Shown one piece after another: positions 56,425 to 63,789 of a stretch of DNA of 64,000 bases. Source of the stretch: Streptomyces sp. NBC_00659 (GTDB lineage: Bacteria; Actinomycetota; Actinomycetes; Streptomycetales; Streptomycetaceae); the NCBI RefSeq assembly GCF_036226925.1, contig NZ_CP109031.1, forward strand, positions 9,486,001-9,550,000, read 5' to 3'. Under the pieces are notes generated by a model, which was given only the letters and a program-made list of their open reading frames with translations, searched no databases and was not told the DNA's origin. Each line of letters opens with the position of its first letter. Positions within the stretch are counted from its first letter, which is position 1. Both the position numbers and the translations under genes were made by a program.

Positions 56425-57281
56425 GCGGCCACTTCCTCGGACACGGGGGCGAAATCGCCGGCGTGGTCGGCCGCCCACCGGGCGAAGGTCCGGGCGGGCA
56501 CACCGGTGACACGCTCGACGGTGTCCACGGCCACGGGCGGGTTGACCGCGGCGTCGGCCAGATAACCGAGGACCATCTCCACCACCGGCGCGGGCATGGC
56601 CTGTCCCATCAGCTCGCGTGCCTGGTCGGGCGTGATCTCCACGAAGCGGATCTCCCGCCTCAGCGCCCCGGCGATCGCCCGCACCTGGTCGGCCTGGGTG
56701 ATCGCCTCGGGCCCCGTGAGCACATACGCCCGGCCCGTGTGCCCGTCCTGAAGGAGCGCGGTCACCGCGACGGCGGCGACGTCCGCCTCGTGGACCAGGA
56801 CGCGCGGGGCATCGCCGTACGGGGCGCGCACCACGCCCTCGGCGCGGATCGAAGGACCCCACTTCCACAGGACGTTGGCGGCGAACTCGTCGGGGCGTAC
56901 GAAGGTCCAGTCGATGCCGGACTCCTCGACCGCACGCTCCACGACACGGTGGTACTCACCGCTGTGGTTGTCGCCCGACTCGTCCAGGACGGAGGAGGAC
57001 GACAGCACGACGATCCGGCCCACCCCGGCGTCCTTGGCGGCGGCGACGACCTCGCGGGCCGTCTCGGGGACCGGGAAGAGATAGAGGCGCTCCACCCCGC
57101 GCAGGGCCGCGCGCACCGTGTCGGGACGGGTGAGGTCGCCCTCGAAGACGTCGACTCCCGCCGGCAGGCCCGCGGTGGCCGGGTTCCTCGTCAGCGCTCG
57201 CACCGGGACGCCCGCGGCCACGAGCCGCTCGACCACATGACGGCCGACCGATCCTGTTGCACCTGTCACCAGAACTGTCAC
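56421..57281 (-). CDS. NmrA-like NAD(P)-binding oxidoreductase
   Basis: A 286-residue protein with [60 protein letters not shown] and an end region ARTFARWAADHAGDF. It resembles the reductase at 29453 closely in this last motif. It starts at GTG 57281 and heads the four-gene minus-strand operon down to 53968 (with a short gap before the NTF2-fold gene). Confidence 0.85.
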   Translation of the reverse strand: MTVLVTGATGSVGRHVVERLVAAGVPVRALTRNPATAGLPAGVDVFEGDLTRPDTVRAALRGVERLYLFPVPETAREVVAAAKDAGVGRIVVLSSSSVLDESGDNHSGEYHRVVERAVEESGIDWTFVRPDEFAANVLWKWGPSIRAEGVVRAPYGDAPRVLVHEADVAAVAVTALLQDGHTGRAYVLTGPEAITQADQVRAIAGALRREIRFVEITPDQARELMGQAMPAPVVEMVLGYLADAAVNPPVAVDTVERVTGVPARTFARWAADHAGDFAPVSEEVAA

Positions 57282-57447
57282 GCCTGCTCCACGAGTTCGT
57301 TGGCCAGTGAGTCGTGCCCAGCCTCGGACGCACCGCTGGAGGATGCCCGGAGAGCCGGTCGACCGGTCTCCAGCGGGCCTCGAGCAGCGGACGGAACGAT
57401 CGGATCCGCTGCCGACACCCCCCCCAGGACGAAAGAGAGGCCGCGTT

Positions 57448-58041
57448 TTGTCCGCTCCCTCCAGCGCTGTCAGGAACAAGAACACCGCCAGGAACGGCAC
57501 CGGGAAGAAGAAGAGGAAATTCGAACTCGGCCGCAGGGGACGCAAGCTGACGCTGGCGATCCACGTCGTCACGTCCGTCGGCTGGGTCGGGCTGTCGCTG
57601 TCCATGGCCGTCCTTGCCGTCATGGGGCTGACCACCAAGGACGCGGCCGTCGCCAAGGGCGTCTATTACGCGATGTACGTGTTCGACGACACCAGCGTCA
57701 CGGTGTTCAGCGTCACCGCGGCCGTCTCCGGCATCCTGCTGTCCTGCGGCACGGCCTGGGGCCTGCTGCTGCACTGGTGGATCATCGCCAAGTGGGCCAT
57801 CACCCTGTTCATGACGGTCTTCGCCTGGTTCGTCATCCACCCGGTCGTCGTCAAGGCCACCGAGAACACCGCCGAGGCGGGCGGCGCCGCGCCGCGCCCC
57901 GGCCGGCCCGCCGACTTCCTGGTGTGGAGTGTGCCGCTGCTGTTCGCCCTGCTCACCGCCGCGGCGGTGATCTCCGTGTACAAGCCGTGGGGCCGCACGG
58001 CACGCGGCATCCGTGCCACCGGCCGGGCCCGTCGCGCCTGA
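57448..58041 (+). CDS. four-helix membrane protein (DUF2269-like)
   Basis: The 197-residue protein has a basic N-terminus (KNTARNGTGKKKRKFELGRRG) and about four membrane helices: LTLAIHVVTSVGWVGLSLSM, SVTVFSVTAAVSGILLSCG, WAITLFMTVFAWFVI and WSVPLLFALLTAAAVISV. Such proteins are predicted integral membrane proteins without known reaction. Export or self-resistance in this cluster is possible but unsupported. The start is TTG 57448, eight bases after GAAAGAGAGG; no better ATG exists in this frame. It converges with the trpC-like gene, whose stop is 5 bases away. Confidence 0.7.
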   Translation: MSAPSSAVRNKNTARNGTGKKKRKFELGRRGRKLTLAIHVVTSVGWVGLSLSMAVLAVMGLTTKDAAVAKGVYYAMYVFDDTSVTVFSVTAAVSGILLSCGTAWGLLLHWWIIAKWAITLFMTVFAWFVIHPVVVKATENTAEAGGAAPRPGRPADFLVWSVPLLFALLTAAAVISVYKPWGRTARGIRATGRARRA

Positions 58042-58046
58042 CCCCT

Positions 58047-58754
58047 TCAGGGCCGTCCGGCCTGTCGCCGGCCGGCCCGTGCCCTGTCCACGGCCGCGCA
58101 CCACCGCTTCGGGTGCGACACGCGCAGCAGCCCCGTACCGACGAGCAGGCCCTCGAAGCCCGTGTCGAGCAGGCGTGCCGCGTCGAGGGGGTCGGTGATG
58201 CCGCTCGCGCTGACCGCGCAGCGGGCGCCGGTGCCCCGTACGACGGGCAGCAGGGCGGCGCTGCGCTCGAGGTCGCCGGGCAGCCGCTCACGGGTGGCGA
58301 TGTCCTTGTTGTTGACGGCGACCACGCACGCGTCCGCCCGGGGCACCGCAGCCGCCTCGGCCGCGTCGGCGACCTCCACGAACGGGGTCAGCCCCAGCTC
58401 GAGCGCATGGTCCACCAGCCTCGCCAGGACGTCGGCGGGCAGCACCTTGACCGTCAACAGCACCGCCGAGGCGCCGAGTTCGCGGGTGCGCGCCAGCTGG
58501 CGCCGCGAGGTGACGAAGTCCTTGCGCAGCAGCGGCAGGCCGGTGCGCGCGGCGACCTGGCGCAGCAGATCCTCGCTGCCGCCGAACCAGCGGCCGGTGA
58601 CCACCGAGATGCACGGCGCCCCGGCCTCCTCGTACGCGGCGACGACCTCGGCGACCGTTCGCGCCCCCATGAGGTCGGTGCCGCTCGCGTCCCGCCGCTT
58701 GACCTCCATGATCACGGGGCGGGCGGCCGCCGTCAGCGCCCGGGTGAACGTCAC
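58047..58754 (-). CDS. TrpC-like indole-3-glycerol-phosphate-synthase homologue with altered active site
   Basis: The 235-residue TIM-barrel protein keeps the IGPS landmarks MEVKR (Glu17, Lys19), LRKDF (Lys78), FVEV (Glu127) and VNNKD (Asn148-149). The SP that follows the first strand in IGPS (KxxSPS) is replaced by RRDASG. VSESGI is VSASGI, so the conserved Glu is Ala183. True TrpC proteins are also about 20-30 residues longer at the N-terminus. I infer ring closure of an Amadori product from a non-anthranilate amine. It starts at GTG 58754, overlapping the TrpF-like stop by 4 bases. Confidence 0.85.
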   Translation of the reverse strand: MTFTRALTAAARPVIMEVKRRDASGTDLMGARTVAEVVAAYEEAGAPCISVVTGRWFGGSEDLLRQVAARTGLPLLRKDFVTSRRQLARTRELGASAVLLTVKVLPADVLARLVDHALELGLTPFVEVADAAEAAAVPRADACVVAVNNKDIATRERLPGDLERSAALLPVVRGTGARCAVSASGITDPLDAARLLDTGFEGLLVGTGLLRVSHPKRWCAAVDRARAGRRQAGRP

Positions 58755-59419
58755 GGCGTCCTCCAGCCCTCGGCCACCGCCGCCGCGTTGCCCGCCGACA
58801 GCAGCCCGTCGGGGCCGCGCGCGGCGGAGTCCACGTCGATGCCCAGGAACCGGGGGTGGGCGACGGAGCCGGCGAACCGGTCGCGGTTGTCCGCCCGCAG
58901 CCCGCCCGCCAGCAGGAAAGGGCGTGTCATCCGGCCGGCCAGGCGCGTCACCGCGGCGTCGTCCAGACTCACCGCCGTACTGCCGGTCCGCCCGTCCGCG
59001 GTGACCGCGTCCAGCAGGAAGCAGTCCGTGCCGGCGCGTTCGTACGCGCCGATCAGCGTCGCCTCCACACAGGACTCGCCCCGCACGTGCAGGACCTTGA
59101 CGATGCGTACCCCCTCGGGGACCAGTGCGCGCAGGGCGCGCACCGTCGCGGGCGGCTGGTAGCCGTGCAGCTGCACCCACGACGGTCCGCCGTCGGCGGT
59201 CAGCCGGGCCAGCGCCTTGGCGTCGGAGCCGAAGGTGACCAGCACCGCCTCCAGCCGGCCCGTCGCCCGTGCCTGGGCCGCCAGCTCGGCCAGCCGGGGC
59301 ACGGACAGGTCGGCGGCCCCTCCCGCAACGCCGTGCCACAGCCCGACCAGATCCGCCCCCGCGTCGGCGACACCCCGCACCTCGGCGGCGGTCGTGGCAC
59401 CGCAGAACTTGACCAGCAC
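58751..59419 (-). CDS. TrpF-like phosphoribosylanthranilate-isomerase homologue
   Basis: The 222-residue TIM barrel begins VLVKFCGATT with the catalytic Cys6, contains VQLHGYQ, the general-acid Asp137 (FLLDAV), FLLAGGL and GIDVDS near the phosphate site. The motif normally reading GFxFxxxSPR is GLWHGVAGGAAD here, so the substrate end of the barrel differs. Streptomycetes usually lack trpF because PriA does this step, so a dedicated TrpF homologue points to a special pathway. The reaction expected is Amadori isomerisation of an N-phosphoribosyl amine. It starts 1 base overlapping the upstream stop. Confidence 0.85.
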   Translation of the reverse strand: MLVKFCGATTAAEVRGVADAGADLVGLWHGVAGGAADLSVPRLAELAAQARATGRLEAVLVTFGSDAKALARLTADGGPSWVQLHGYQPPATVRALRALVPEGVRIVKVLHVRGESCVEATLIGAYERAGTDCFLLDAVTADGRTGSTAVSLDDAAVTRLAGRMTRPFLLAGGLRADNRDRFAGSVAHPRFLGIDVDSAARGPDGLLSAGNAAAVAEGWRTP

Positions 59420-60156
59420 TATGCGGCCGCCTCCCGTACCAAAGACCCTTTCGCCAACCGCTCCCCGCCGGCGTCGAACAGCCGCGGGTGGGCGGCCCGC
59501 AGCTCGCCGATCACCCGCTCGTAGGGAAGGTCGTCGAACTCGCCGTGCTCGCGCAGGAACTCCATCTGACGCCGGCCCTGCAGGTCGAAGGGGTGATGGA
59601 GGCTGTCGGCCATGCCGTCGAAGTCCAGCGGTGCCATCCGGTACAGGCGGCACAGGGTTTTATTGAACACCGGGGTCGCCTTCGTCCAGCGTCCGTTCAG
59701 ACGCAGCGCGGTCAGCCCGTGGTGGTGGAACACGTCCCCGCCCAGCAGCTGCTTGAGCCGCTCGGACGCCAGATGATTGCGGACGTCGGTCAGGACCAGG
59801 CGGGCCGGGATGCCGAGCGAGCGCAGAGCGGCCGCGTAGAGCACCGACTTGTGCAGGCACATGCCCGAGCCGGTGCGCACGACCCGGCTCGCGCGCAGCC
59901 CCGCACGGGAGAGATCCGCGCCGTACACCTCGTAGCGGATGCCGTCCCGCACGGCGTAGTACAGGGCCACCGCCCGCTCGGTGGGCGTGCGGGCGCCCGC
60001 CGGCAGCGCCTGGCGGACGAACGCGTGCACCTCGGGGCTGTCGTGGTCGATGAACTCGGTTGCCGCCAGGGCGGCTCGGGCACCGGATCCGGGGCTGGGC
60101 TGCAGGGGCGTCATGATGGCGGGTTCCGCTTCCGTCGGGTGTCGAGGGTGTCTCAC
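59419..60156 (-). CDS. transglutaminase-like (papain-fold) protein
   Basis: The 245-residue protein has a transglutaminase-like core: RTGSGMCLHKSVLYAAALRSLGIPARLV with the nucleophile Cys100, then DVFHHHGLTALRLNGRWTKATPVFNKTLC supplying the His (144-146) and partner residue. Bacterial relatives are cysteine proteases, amide hydrolases or acyltransferases; a few form amides with carrier-bound acids. The location next to carrier-protein and Trp-like genes suggests amide formation, cleavage or transfer from the ACP. GTG 60156 overlaps the dehydrogenase stop by 4 bases; a downstream ATG is also possible. Confidence 0.78.
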   Translation of the reverse strand: MRHPRHPTEAEPAIMTPLQPSPGSGARAALAATEFIDHDSPEVHAFVRQALPAGARTPTERAVALYYAVRDGIRYEVYGADLSRAGLRASRVVRTGSGMCLHKSVLYAAALRSLGIPARLVLTDVRNHLASERLKQLLGGDVFHHHGLTALRLNGRWTKATPVFNKTLCRLYRMAPLDFDGMADSLHHPFDLQGRRQMEFLREHGEFDDLPYERVIGELRAAHPRLFDAGGERLAKGSLVREAAA

Positions 60157-61292
60157 AGGCCGAGCATCGAGGCGATGCGGTTGCGCTGGATCTCGGACGT
60201 ACCGGAGTAGATGGTCCCGGCGACCGAGTTGCGCAGCTCCTTCTCGATGCCGTACTCGGCCATGTAGCCGTTGCCTCCGAAGATCTGCACGGCGGCGAGC
60301 GCCGAGGCCACGTTGGCCTCGCTGGTGAGGAGTTTGGCGATCGCGATGTCACGGGTGACGTTCTCGCCCGCGGCCAGCTTGCGGGCGGCCGAGTACAGCC
60401 AGTGCCGGGCTGTCTCCACCCCGATCTCCATGTCCACGATCCGGTGGGAGACGGCCTGGTAGGAGCCGATCGGCTGCCCGAACTGGGTACGGGTGCGGGC
60501 GTATTGCGCGCAGCGCTCGACCCGGTCGCGCATCTCCCCGGCGTTGACGACGAAGGAGCACAGGATCTCCCAGCGCATCACGTGGTCCAGGACGAGGAAG
60601 CCGCCGCCGGTGCGGCCCACGACCTGCGTGGCCGGGATGCGGCACCCGTCGAAGAACAGCTCGCACAGCGGGGAGGTGCGCAGGCCCATCTTCGCCACCG
60701 GCGGCCCGACGCTCAGGCCGGGCGTGTCACGGTCGACGAGGAACGCGGTCACGCTCAGCGGGCCGGGGCGGTCGCTGGTGCGGGCGTACACGGTGATGAC
60801 ATCGGCGACCGGGCCGTTGCTGACGAACGCCTTGCTGCCGGTCAGGACGAAGCCGTCGCCGTCCCGCTGGGCCCGGGTGCGCATCGCCAGCGCGTCCGAA
60901 CCGCTGTCGGGCTCGCTGATCGCATGGGCGCCGATCAGGTCGCCGGAGCACAGCCCGGGCAGATAACGGTCCTTGAGCAGCTGTGAGCCGAACCGGTGCA
61001 GGGGGACGCCGGTGCTGACCAGATGGCTGCACACGGAGAAGTTCAGCCCCGCGTCGCGGCAGCCCAGGCCCAGCCCCTCCAGGACGTACATCGTGGTCAG
61101 CAGGTCCTGGCCGAGCCCGCCCCACCGCTCGTCGAAGGGCAGGCCCAGGATCCCCGTCGCGCGCAGCAGGTCCCACTGCGCGCGGGGGAAGGCGGCCTGG
61201 GCGTCACGCTCGAGATGTCCGCAGCTGAGCTTCTCCAGCAGGGGCGCCAGCCCCTCGCGCAGCCGCTGCTGGTCCTCGGTCCAGGTGATCAT
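60153..61292 (-). CDS. acyl-CoA/acyl-ACP dehydrogenase
   Basis: The 379-residue flavoprotein shows all family landmarks: GLPFDERWGGLGQD, HAISEPDSGSDA, RTRTQFGQPIGSYQAVSH, QIFGGNGYMAEYGIEKE and GTIYSGTSEIQRNRIA. The Glu that acts as base in most members sits in YEGT and is Ser here. A Glu in MRWEIL lies where isovaleryl- and long-chain-type enzymes keep their base, so an IVD-like mechanism is likely. In this operon it probably oxidises an acyl or aminoacyl group on the carrier protein at the right edge. It starts at ATG 61292, overlapping the upstream stop. Confidence 0.88.
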   Translation of the reverse strand: MITWTEDQQRLREGLAPLLEKLSCGHLERDAQAAFPRAQWDLLRATGILGLPFDERWGGLGQDLLTTMYVLEGLGLGCRDAGLNFSVCSHLVSTGVPLHRFGSQLLKDRYLPGLCSGDLIGAHAISEPDSGSDALAMRTRAQRDGDGFVLTGSKAFVSNGPVADVITVYARTSDRPGPLSVTAFLVDRDTPGLSVGPPVAKMGLRTSPLCELFFDGCRIPATQVVGRTGGGFLVLDHVMRWEILCSFVVNAGEMRDRVERCAQYARTRTQFGQPIGSYQAVSHRIVDMEIGVETARHWLYSAARKLAAGENVTRDIAIAKLLTSEANVASALAAVQIFGGNGYMAEYGIEKELRNSVAGTIYSGTSEIQRNRIASMLGL

Positions 61293-61666
61293 CAGTACTG
61301 GGAGAACCCGGACGAGTCGAGATCGTGGCGCTCGTCGCCGCGCAGCGCCGGGGTGAACATGCACACCAGGCGCAGGTCCTCCTGCGGAGAGGCGATCAGC
61401 CAGTGCGCGTCGTGCTGGTCCAGGGCGTACAGGGTGCCCGGCGTGATGGGGTGGGAGTCGCCGTTCATGTCGATGATCTCGCCGTTGCCCGCGATGCAGT
61501 AGCAGGCCTCCAGGTGACGGCGGTACTCCAGCCGTGACTTGGTCCCGGCCCGTACGATCGTGTCGGTGACGGTGTAGCCGAGGCCGTCGGACTCGGTGAG
61601 GAAGCGGCGGCTGAGGCCGTTGCCCCAGTCGACGCAGCGGACACTGTCGATGTTTCGCACGATCAT
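61292..61666 (-). CDS. EctC-like cupin (ectoine-synthase homologue) outside an ectoine operon
   Basis: The 124-residue protein follows L-ectoine synthase along its whole length: MIVRNIDSV, SRRFLTESDGLGYTVTDTIVRAGT, RRHLEACYCIAGNGEI, HPITPGTLYALDQHDAHWL and DLRLVCMFTPALRGDE. The iron ligands known for EctC (Glu, Tyr, His) are matched by Glu53, Tyr80 and His88. EctC condenses an amine with an acetamide by losing water to form a cyclic amidine. No ectA, ectB or ectD is nearby. I infer cyclodehydration of a different amino-acid-like intermediate. Both its ends overlap the neighbouring genes by 3-4 bases. Confidence 0.85.
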   Translation of the reverse strand: MIVRNIDSVRCVDWGNGLSRRFLTESDGLGYTVTDTIVRAGTKSRLEYRRHLEACYCIAGNGEIIDMNGDSHPITPGTLYALDQHDAHWLIASPQEDLRLVCMFTPALRGDERHDLDSSGFSQY

Positions 61667-62748
61667 GTGTGGCTTCCTCCAGTCGTACGGTGATGACGGT
61701 GGTGGGCGGCCGGGCCGCGCAGCCCGGCCACGAAGGAGGCGAACTCCCGCACGGGGTCGCGCCGTTCGGCCAGGGCCTGTTCGATACGGGCGACACCGGC
61801 GCTGCCCACGACGGCGGCGTCCGCGCCCAGCTTCTCCAGAGCGGCGATGTCGGCCCGGGTGCGGACACCGAAACCGACGGCGACCGGCACGCGGGTGGCG
61901 GCGCGCACCTCGGCGAGTGCCGCGGCGAGCCGGTCGTGGTCCGGGGCGGCGGTGGTGCCGCTGCGGCCGTAGTGGGCGACCAGGTAGAGGTAGGCGGAGG
62001 CGTGCTGTGCGGCCTCGGCCACCGTTGCCCGGCCGGAGACGGCGTAACAGGTGGTGACCAGCGGCAGGCCGGCCAGCTGTGCGGCCTCGTAGTGGGCGGC
62101 CCGCAGCCGGGGCGGCAGGCCGTGCAGCAGCAGCCCGTCGCAGCCCGCGTCGGCCAGGGCGCGGGCGAAGCCGCCCGGGTCGCGGCCCCTGACGGTGTGA
62201 CTCCAGTCGGCGAGCAGGGCGATGCGCAGACGGCGCAGGGTGGGACGTATGGCTGTCACCGCGTCGAGCACGGCGTCGAGGGTGACACCGCTCGCCAGTG
62301 CGCGGTCCGCGCTGCGGCGGACGACCGGGCCGTCGGTGACGGAGCCGGGGAAGGGGACGGCCAGTTCGAGGCAGTCGACGTCACTGTCGTCGAGCATCGC
62401 GGCGAGGTCCGCCAGGATGTCGAGCGGCGGGTCGCCCGCGTTGACGAACACGGCGAGTCCCGGGCGGCCCGGACGGCGGCGCGCGAAGAACTCGCCCGTG
62501 TCGGCCGGTGCGTGGGGGTGTGCGTCCCCGGGAACTCTGCCCCGGGCTCCCCGGCCCTCACCCGCCGGCCGGCCGTCTCCGTCCGGCCCGCAAGCCGGGC
62601 GACGCTCCCCAGGCCTTTCGGGCGAAGGCCCCACCGGCGCGGCGGACCCGGCGCTCCGGCAGGACGCCAGGGACAAGGACGCCACTCCGGGCACAGCGTC
62701 CGGAGCCAGGCCCGACACCGGGACCGTGGGCAGGAGTCGCTCAGGCAT
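61663..62748 (-). CDS. TrpA-like protein (lone tryptophan synthase alpha homologue)
   Basis: The protein has 361 residues, about 90 more than TrpA because of a low-complexity N-terminal extension. The TIM barrel begins around residue 97 (LAVFVNAGDP). The catalytic Glu128 (CLELAVPF) and Asp139 (VTDGP), the phosphate-site GFG (292-294) and GSA (315-317) are intact. TrpA cleaves indole-3-glycerol phosphate to indole and glyceraldehyde phosphate. No TrpB partner is seen. The retro-aldol step may therefore act independently on a similar intermediate. ATG 62748 overlaps the TrpD-like gene by 8 bases. Confidence 0.85.
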   Translation of the reverse strand: MPERLLPTVPVSGLAPDAVPGVASLSLASCRSAGSAAPVGPSPERPGERRPACGPDGDGRPAGEGRGARGRVPGDAHPHAPADTGEFFARRRPGRPGLAVFVNAGDPPLDILADLAAMLDDSDVDCLELAVPFPGSVTDGPVVRRSADRALASGVTLDAVLDAVTAIRPTLRRLRIALLADWSHTVRGRDPGGFARALADAGCDGLLLHGLPPRLRAAHYEAAQLAGLPLVTTCYAVSGRATVAEAAQHASAYLYLVAHYGRSGTTAAPDHDRLAAALAEVRAATRVPVAVGFGVRTRADIAALEKLGADAAVVGSAGVARIEQALAERRDPVREFASFVAGLRGPAAHHRHHRTTGGSHT

Positions 62749-63787
62749 GAGCCGCCTCCCGCGTGCGCAGCCGGTCGACCAACGACAGCGCCGCGCCGTC
62801 GTGCAGCGTGGAGCGGGCGGCGCGCAGTGCCTCGTGCCAGTCGCCGGTGAGCCGGCCCGCCACCGCCAGGGCGGCCGCGTTGAGGCAGACGGTTTCGGTG
62901 GCGGCGGGGGTGCCGCGTCCGGCGAGGACCTCCAGGAAGAGATCCACGGCGTCCTGCACACCGCCTCCCCCGGGACGGCTCAGATCCGCCAGCCGGCCCG
63001 GCCCCAGGCCCAGCGCGGCGGGCCGCAGGGTGAACTCGTCCTCGGCGCCGTCCTCGTAGCACCGCACCCGGTTGGCGGTGAACGCCAGCAGCTCGTCGGC
63101 GCCGGCGTCGTTGTCGGCCAGCCACACCGTCCGGCCCGTGGCACGCGAGACGTGCGCGGCCGCCTGCCGCAGCCCCTCGAGCGCCTCCGGGCGGGACACC
63201 CCGCTCACCTGGGCGCGCACCGCCACGTCGGCGAGCAGGGGGCCGAGCGTGTTGACGATCGACCCCAGCCGCCGCATGTCCAGCGGCACGACGGCCCGGG
63301 CGAGCAACGCGATCTCCGCGGGGTACACGAAGTACCCGGCGAAGGCGACGCCGCAGCGCTCCAGGGTGTCCTGGGTCTGCTCGTACGACGTCGTCGCCGC
63401 GATGCCGAGCCGCTCGAGCAGGTCCAGGGAGCCGCAGCTGCCGGTGTAGGCGCGAGAGCCGGTCTTGACGACCCGGACGCCCATCGCCGCCGCCACGAAG
63501 GCGGCCGCCGTGGAGATGTTGAAGGTACGCGGCCCGCCCCCGGTGCCGACGATGTTCACGGCATCCGCGAACGCGTCCGCCGGGCGCAGGGGCCTGCGCT
63601 CGGCCAGCGAGTCCAGCAACGCGCACAGCGTGACCGGGTCCGGCATCCGGGTCGACAGCGAGGCGAGCAGGGCCGTGGCCTCACCCCGGCGCAGGTCACC
63701 GGCGTGCAGCTGGTCCCAGAACGACCGCCACACCGGCAGCTGAACGGGACGGTCCCGGCCGATGAGCGCGACGACGGCCTCGTGCAT
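62741..63787 (-). CDS. TrpD-like anthranilate-phosphoribosyltransferase homologue with altered PRPP loop
   Basis: The 348-residue protein has the TrpD fold. The PRPP-binding loop GTGGDGxxTFNIST of the family is GTGGGPRTFNIST here (81-93), one residue shorter with the Asp missing. The KHGNR motif is KTGSR (108-112). The metal-binding Asp231-Glu232 (GADELLA) and NTLGPL remain. The family adds phosphoribosyl to an aromatic amine. The altered residues contact the pyrophosphate and acceptor, so a non-anthranilate acceptor is likely. It lies 2 bases downstream of the carrier-protein stop. Confidence 0.85.
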   Translation of the reverse strand: MHEAVVALIGRDRPVQLPVWRSFWDQLHAGDLRRGEATALLASLSTRMPDPVTLCALLDSLAERRPLRPADAFADAVNIVGTGGGPRTFNISTAAAFVAAAMGVRVVKTGSRAYTGSCGSLDLLERLGIAATTSYEQTQDTLERCGVAFAGYFVYPAEIALLARAVVPLDMRRLGSIVNTLGPLLADVAVRAQVSGVSRPEALEGLRQAAAHVSRATGRTVWLADNDAGADELLAFTANRVRCYEDGAEDEFTLRPAALGLGPGRLADLSRPGGGGVQDAVDLFLEVLAGRGTPAATETVCLNAAALAVAGRLTGDWHEALRAARSTLHDGAALSLVDRLRTREAAHA

Positions 63788-63789
63788 GA

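Noticed and set aside
56463..59162. 899-codon plus-strand frame
   Set aside because: It runs antisense to the NmrA-, TrpC- and TrpF-like genes and has no recognisable domain.
61292..61666. Part of an ectoine biosynthesis operon
   Set aside because: No ectA, ectB or ectD is nearby and the gene is translationally fused to unrelated pathway genes.
58047..63787. Ordinary primary tryptophan operon
   Set aside because: trpE, trpG and trpB are absent from the window, streptomycetes normally use PriA rather than TrpF, and TrpC and TrpD have changed key residues.
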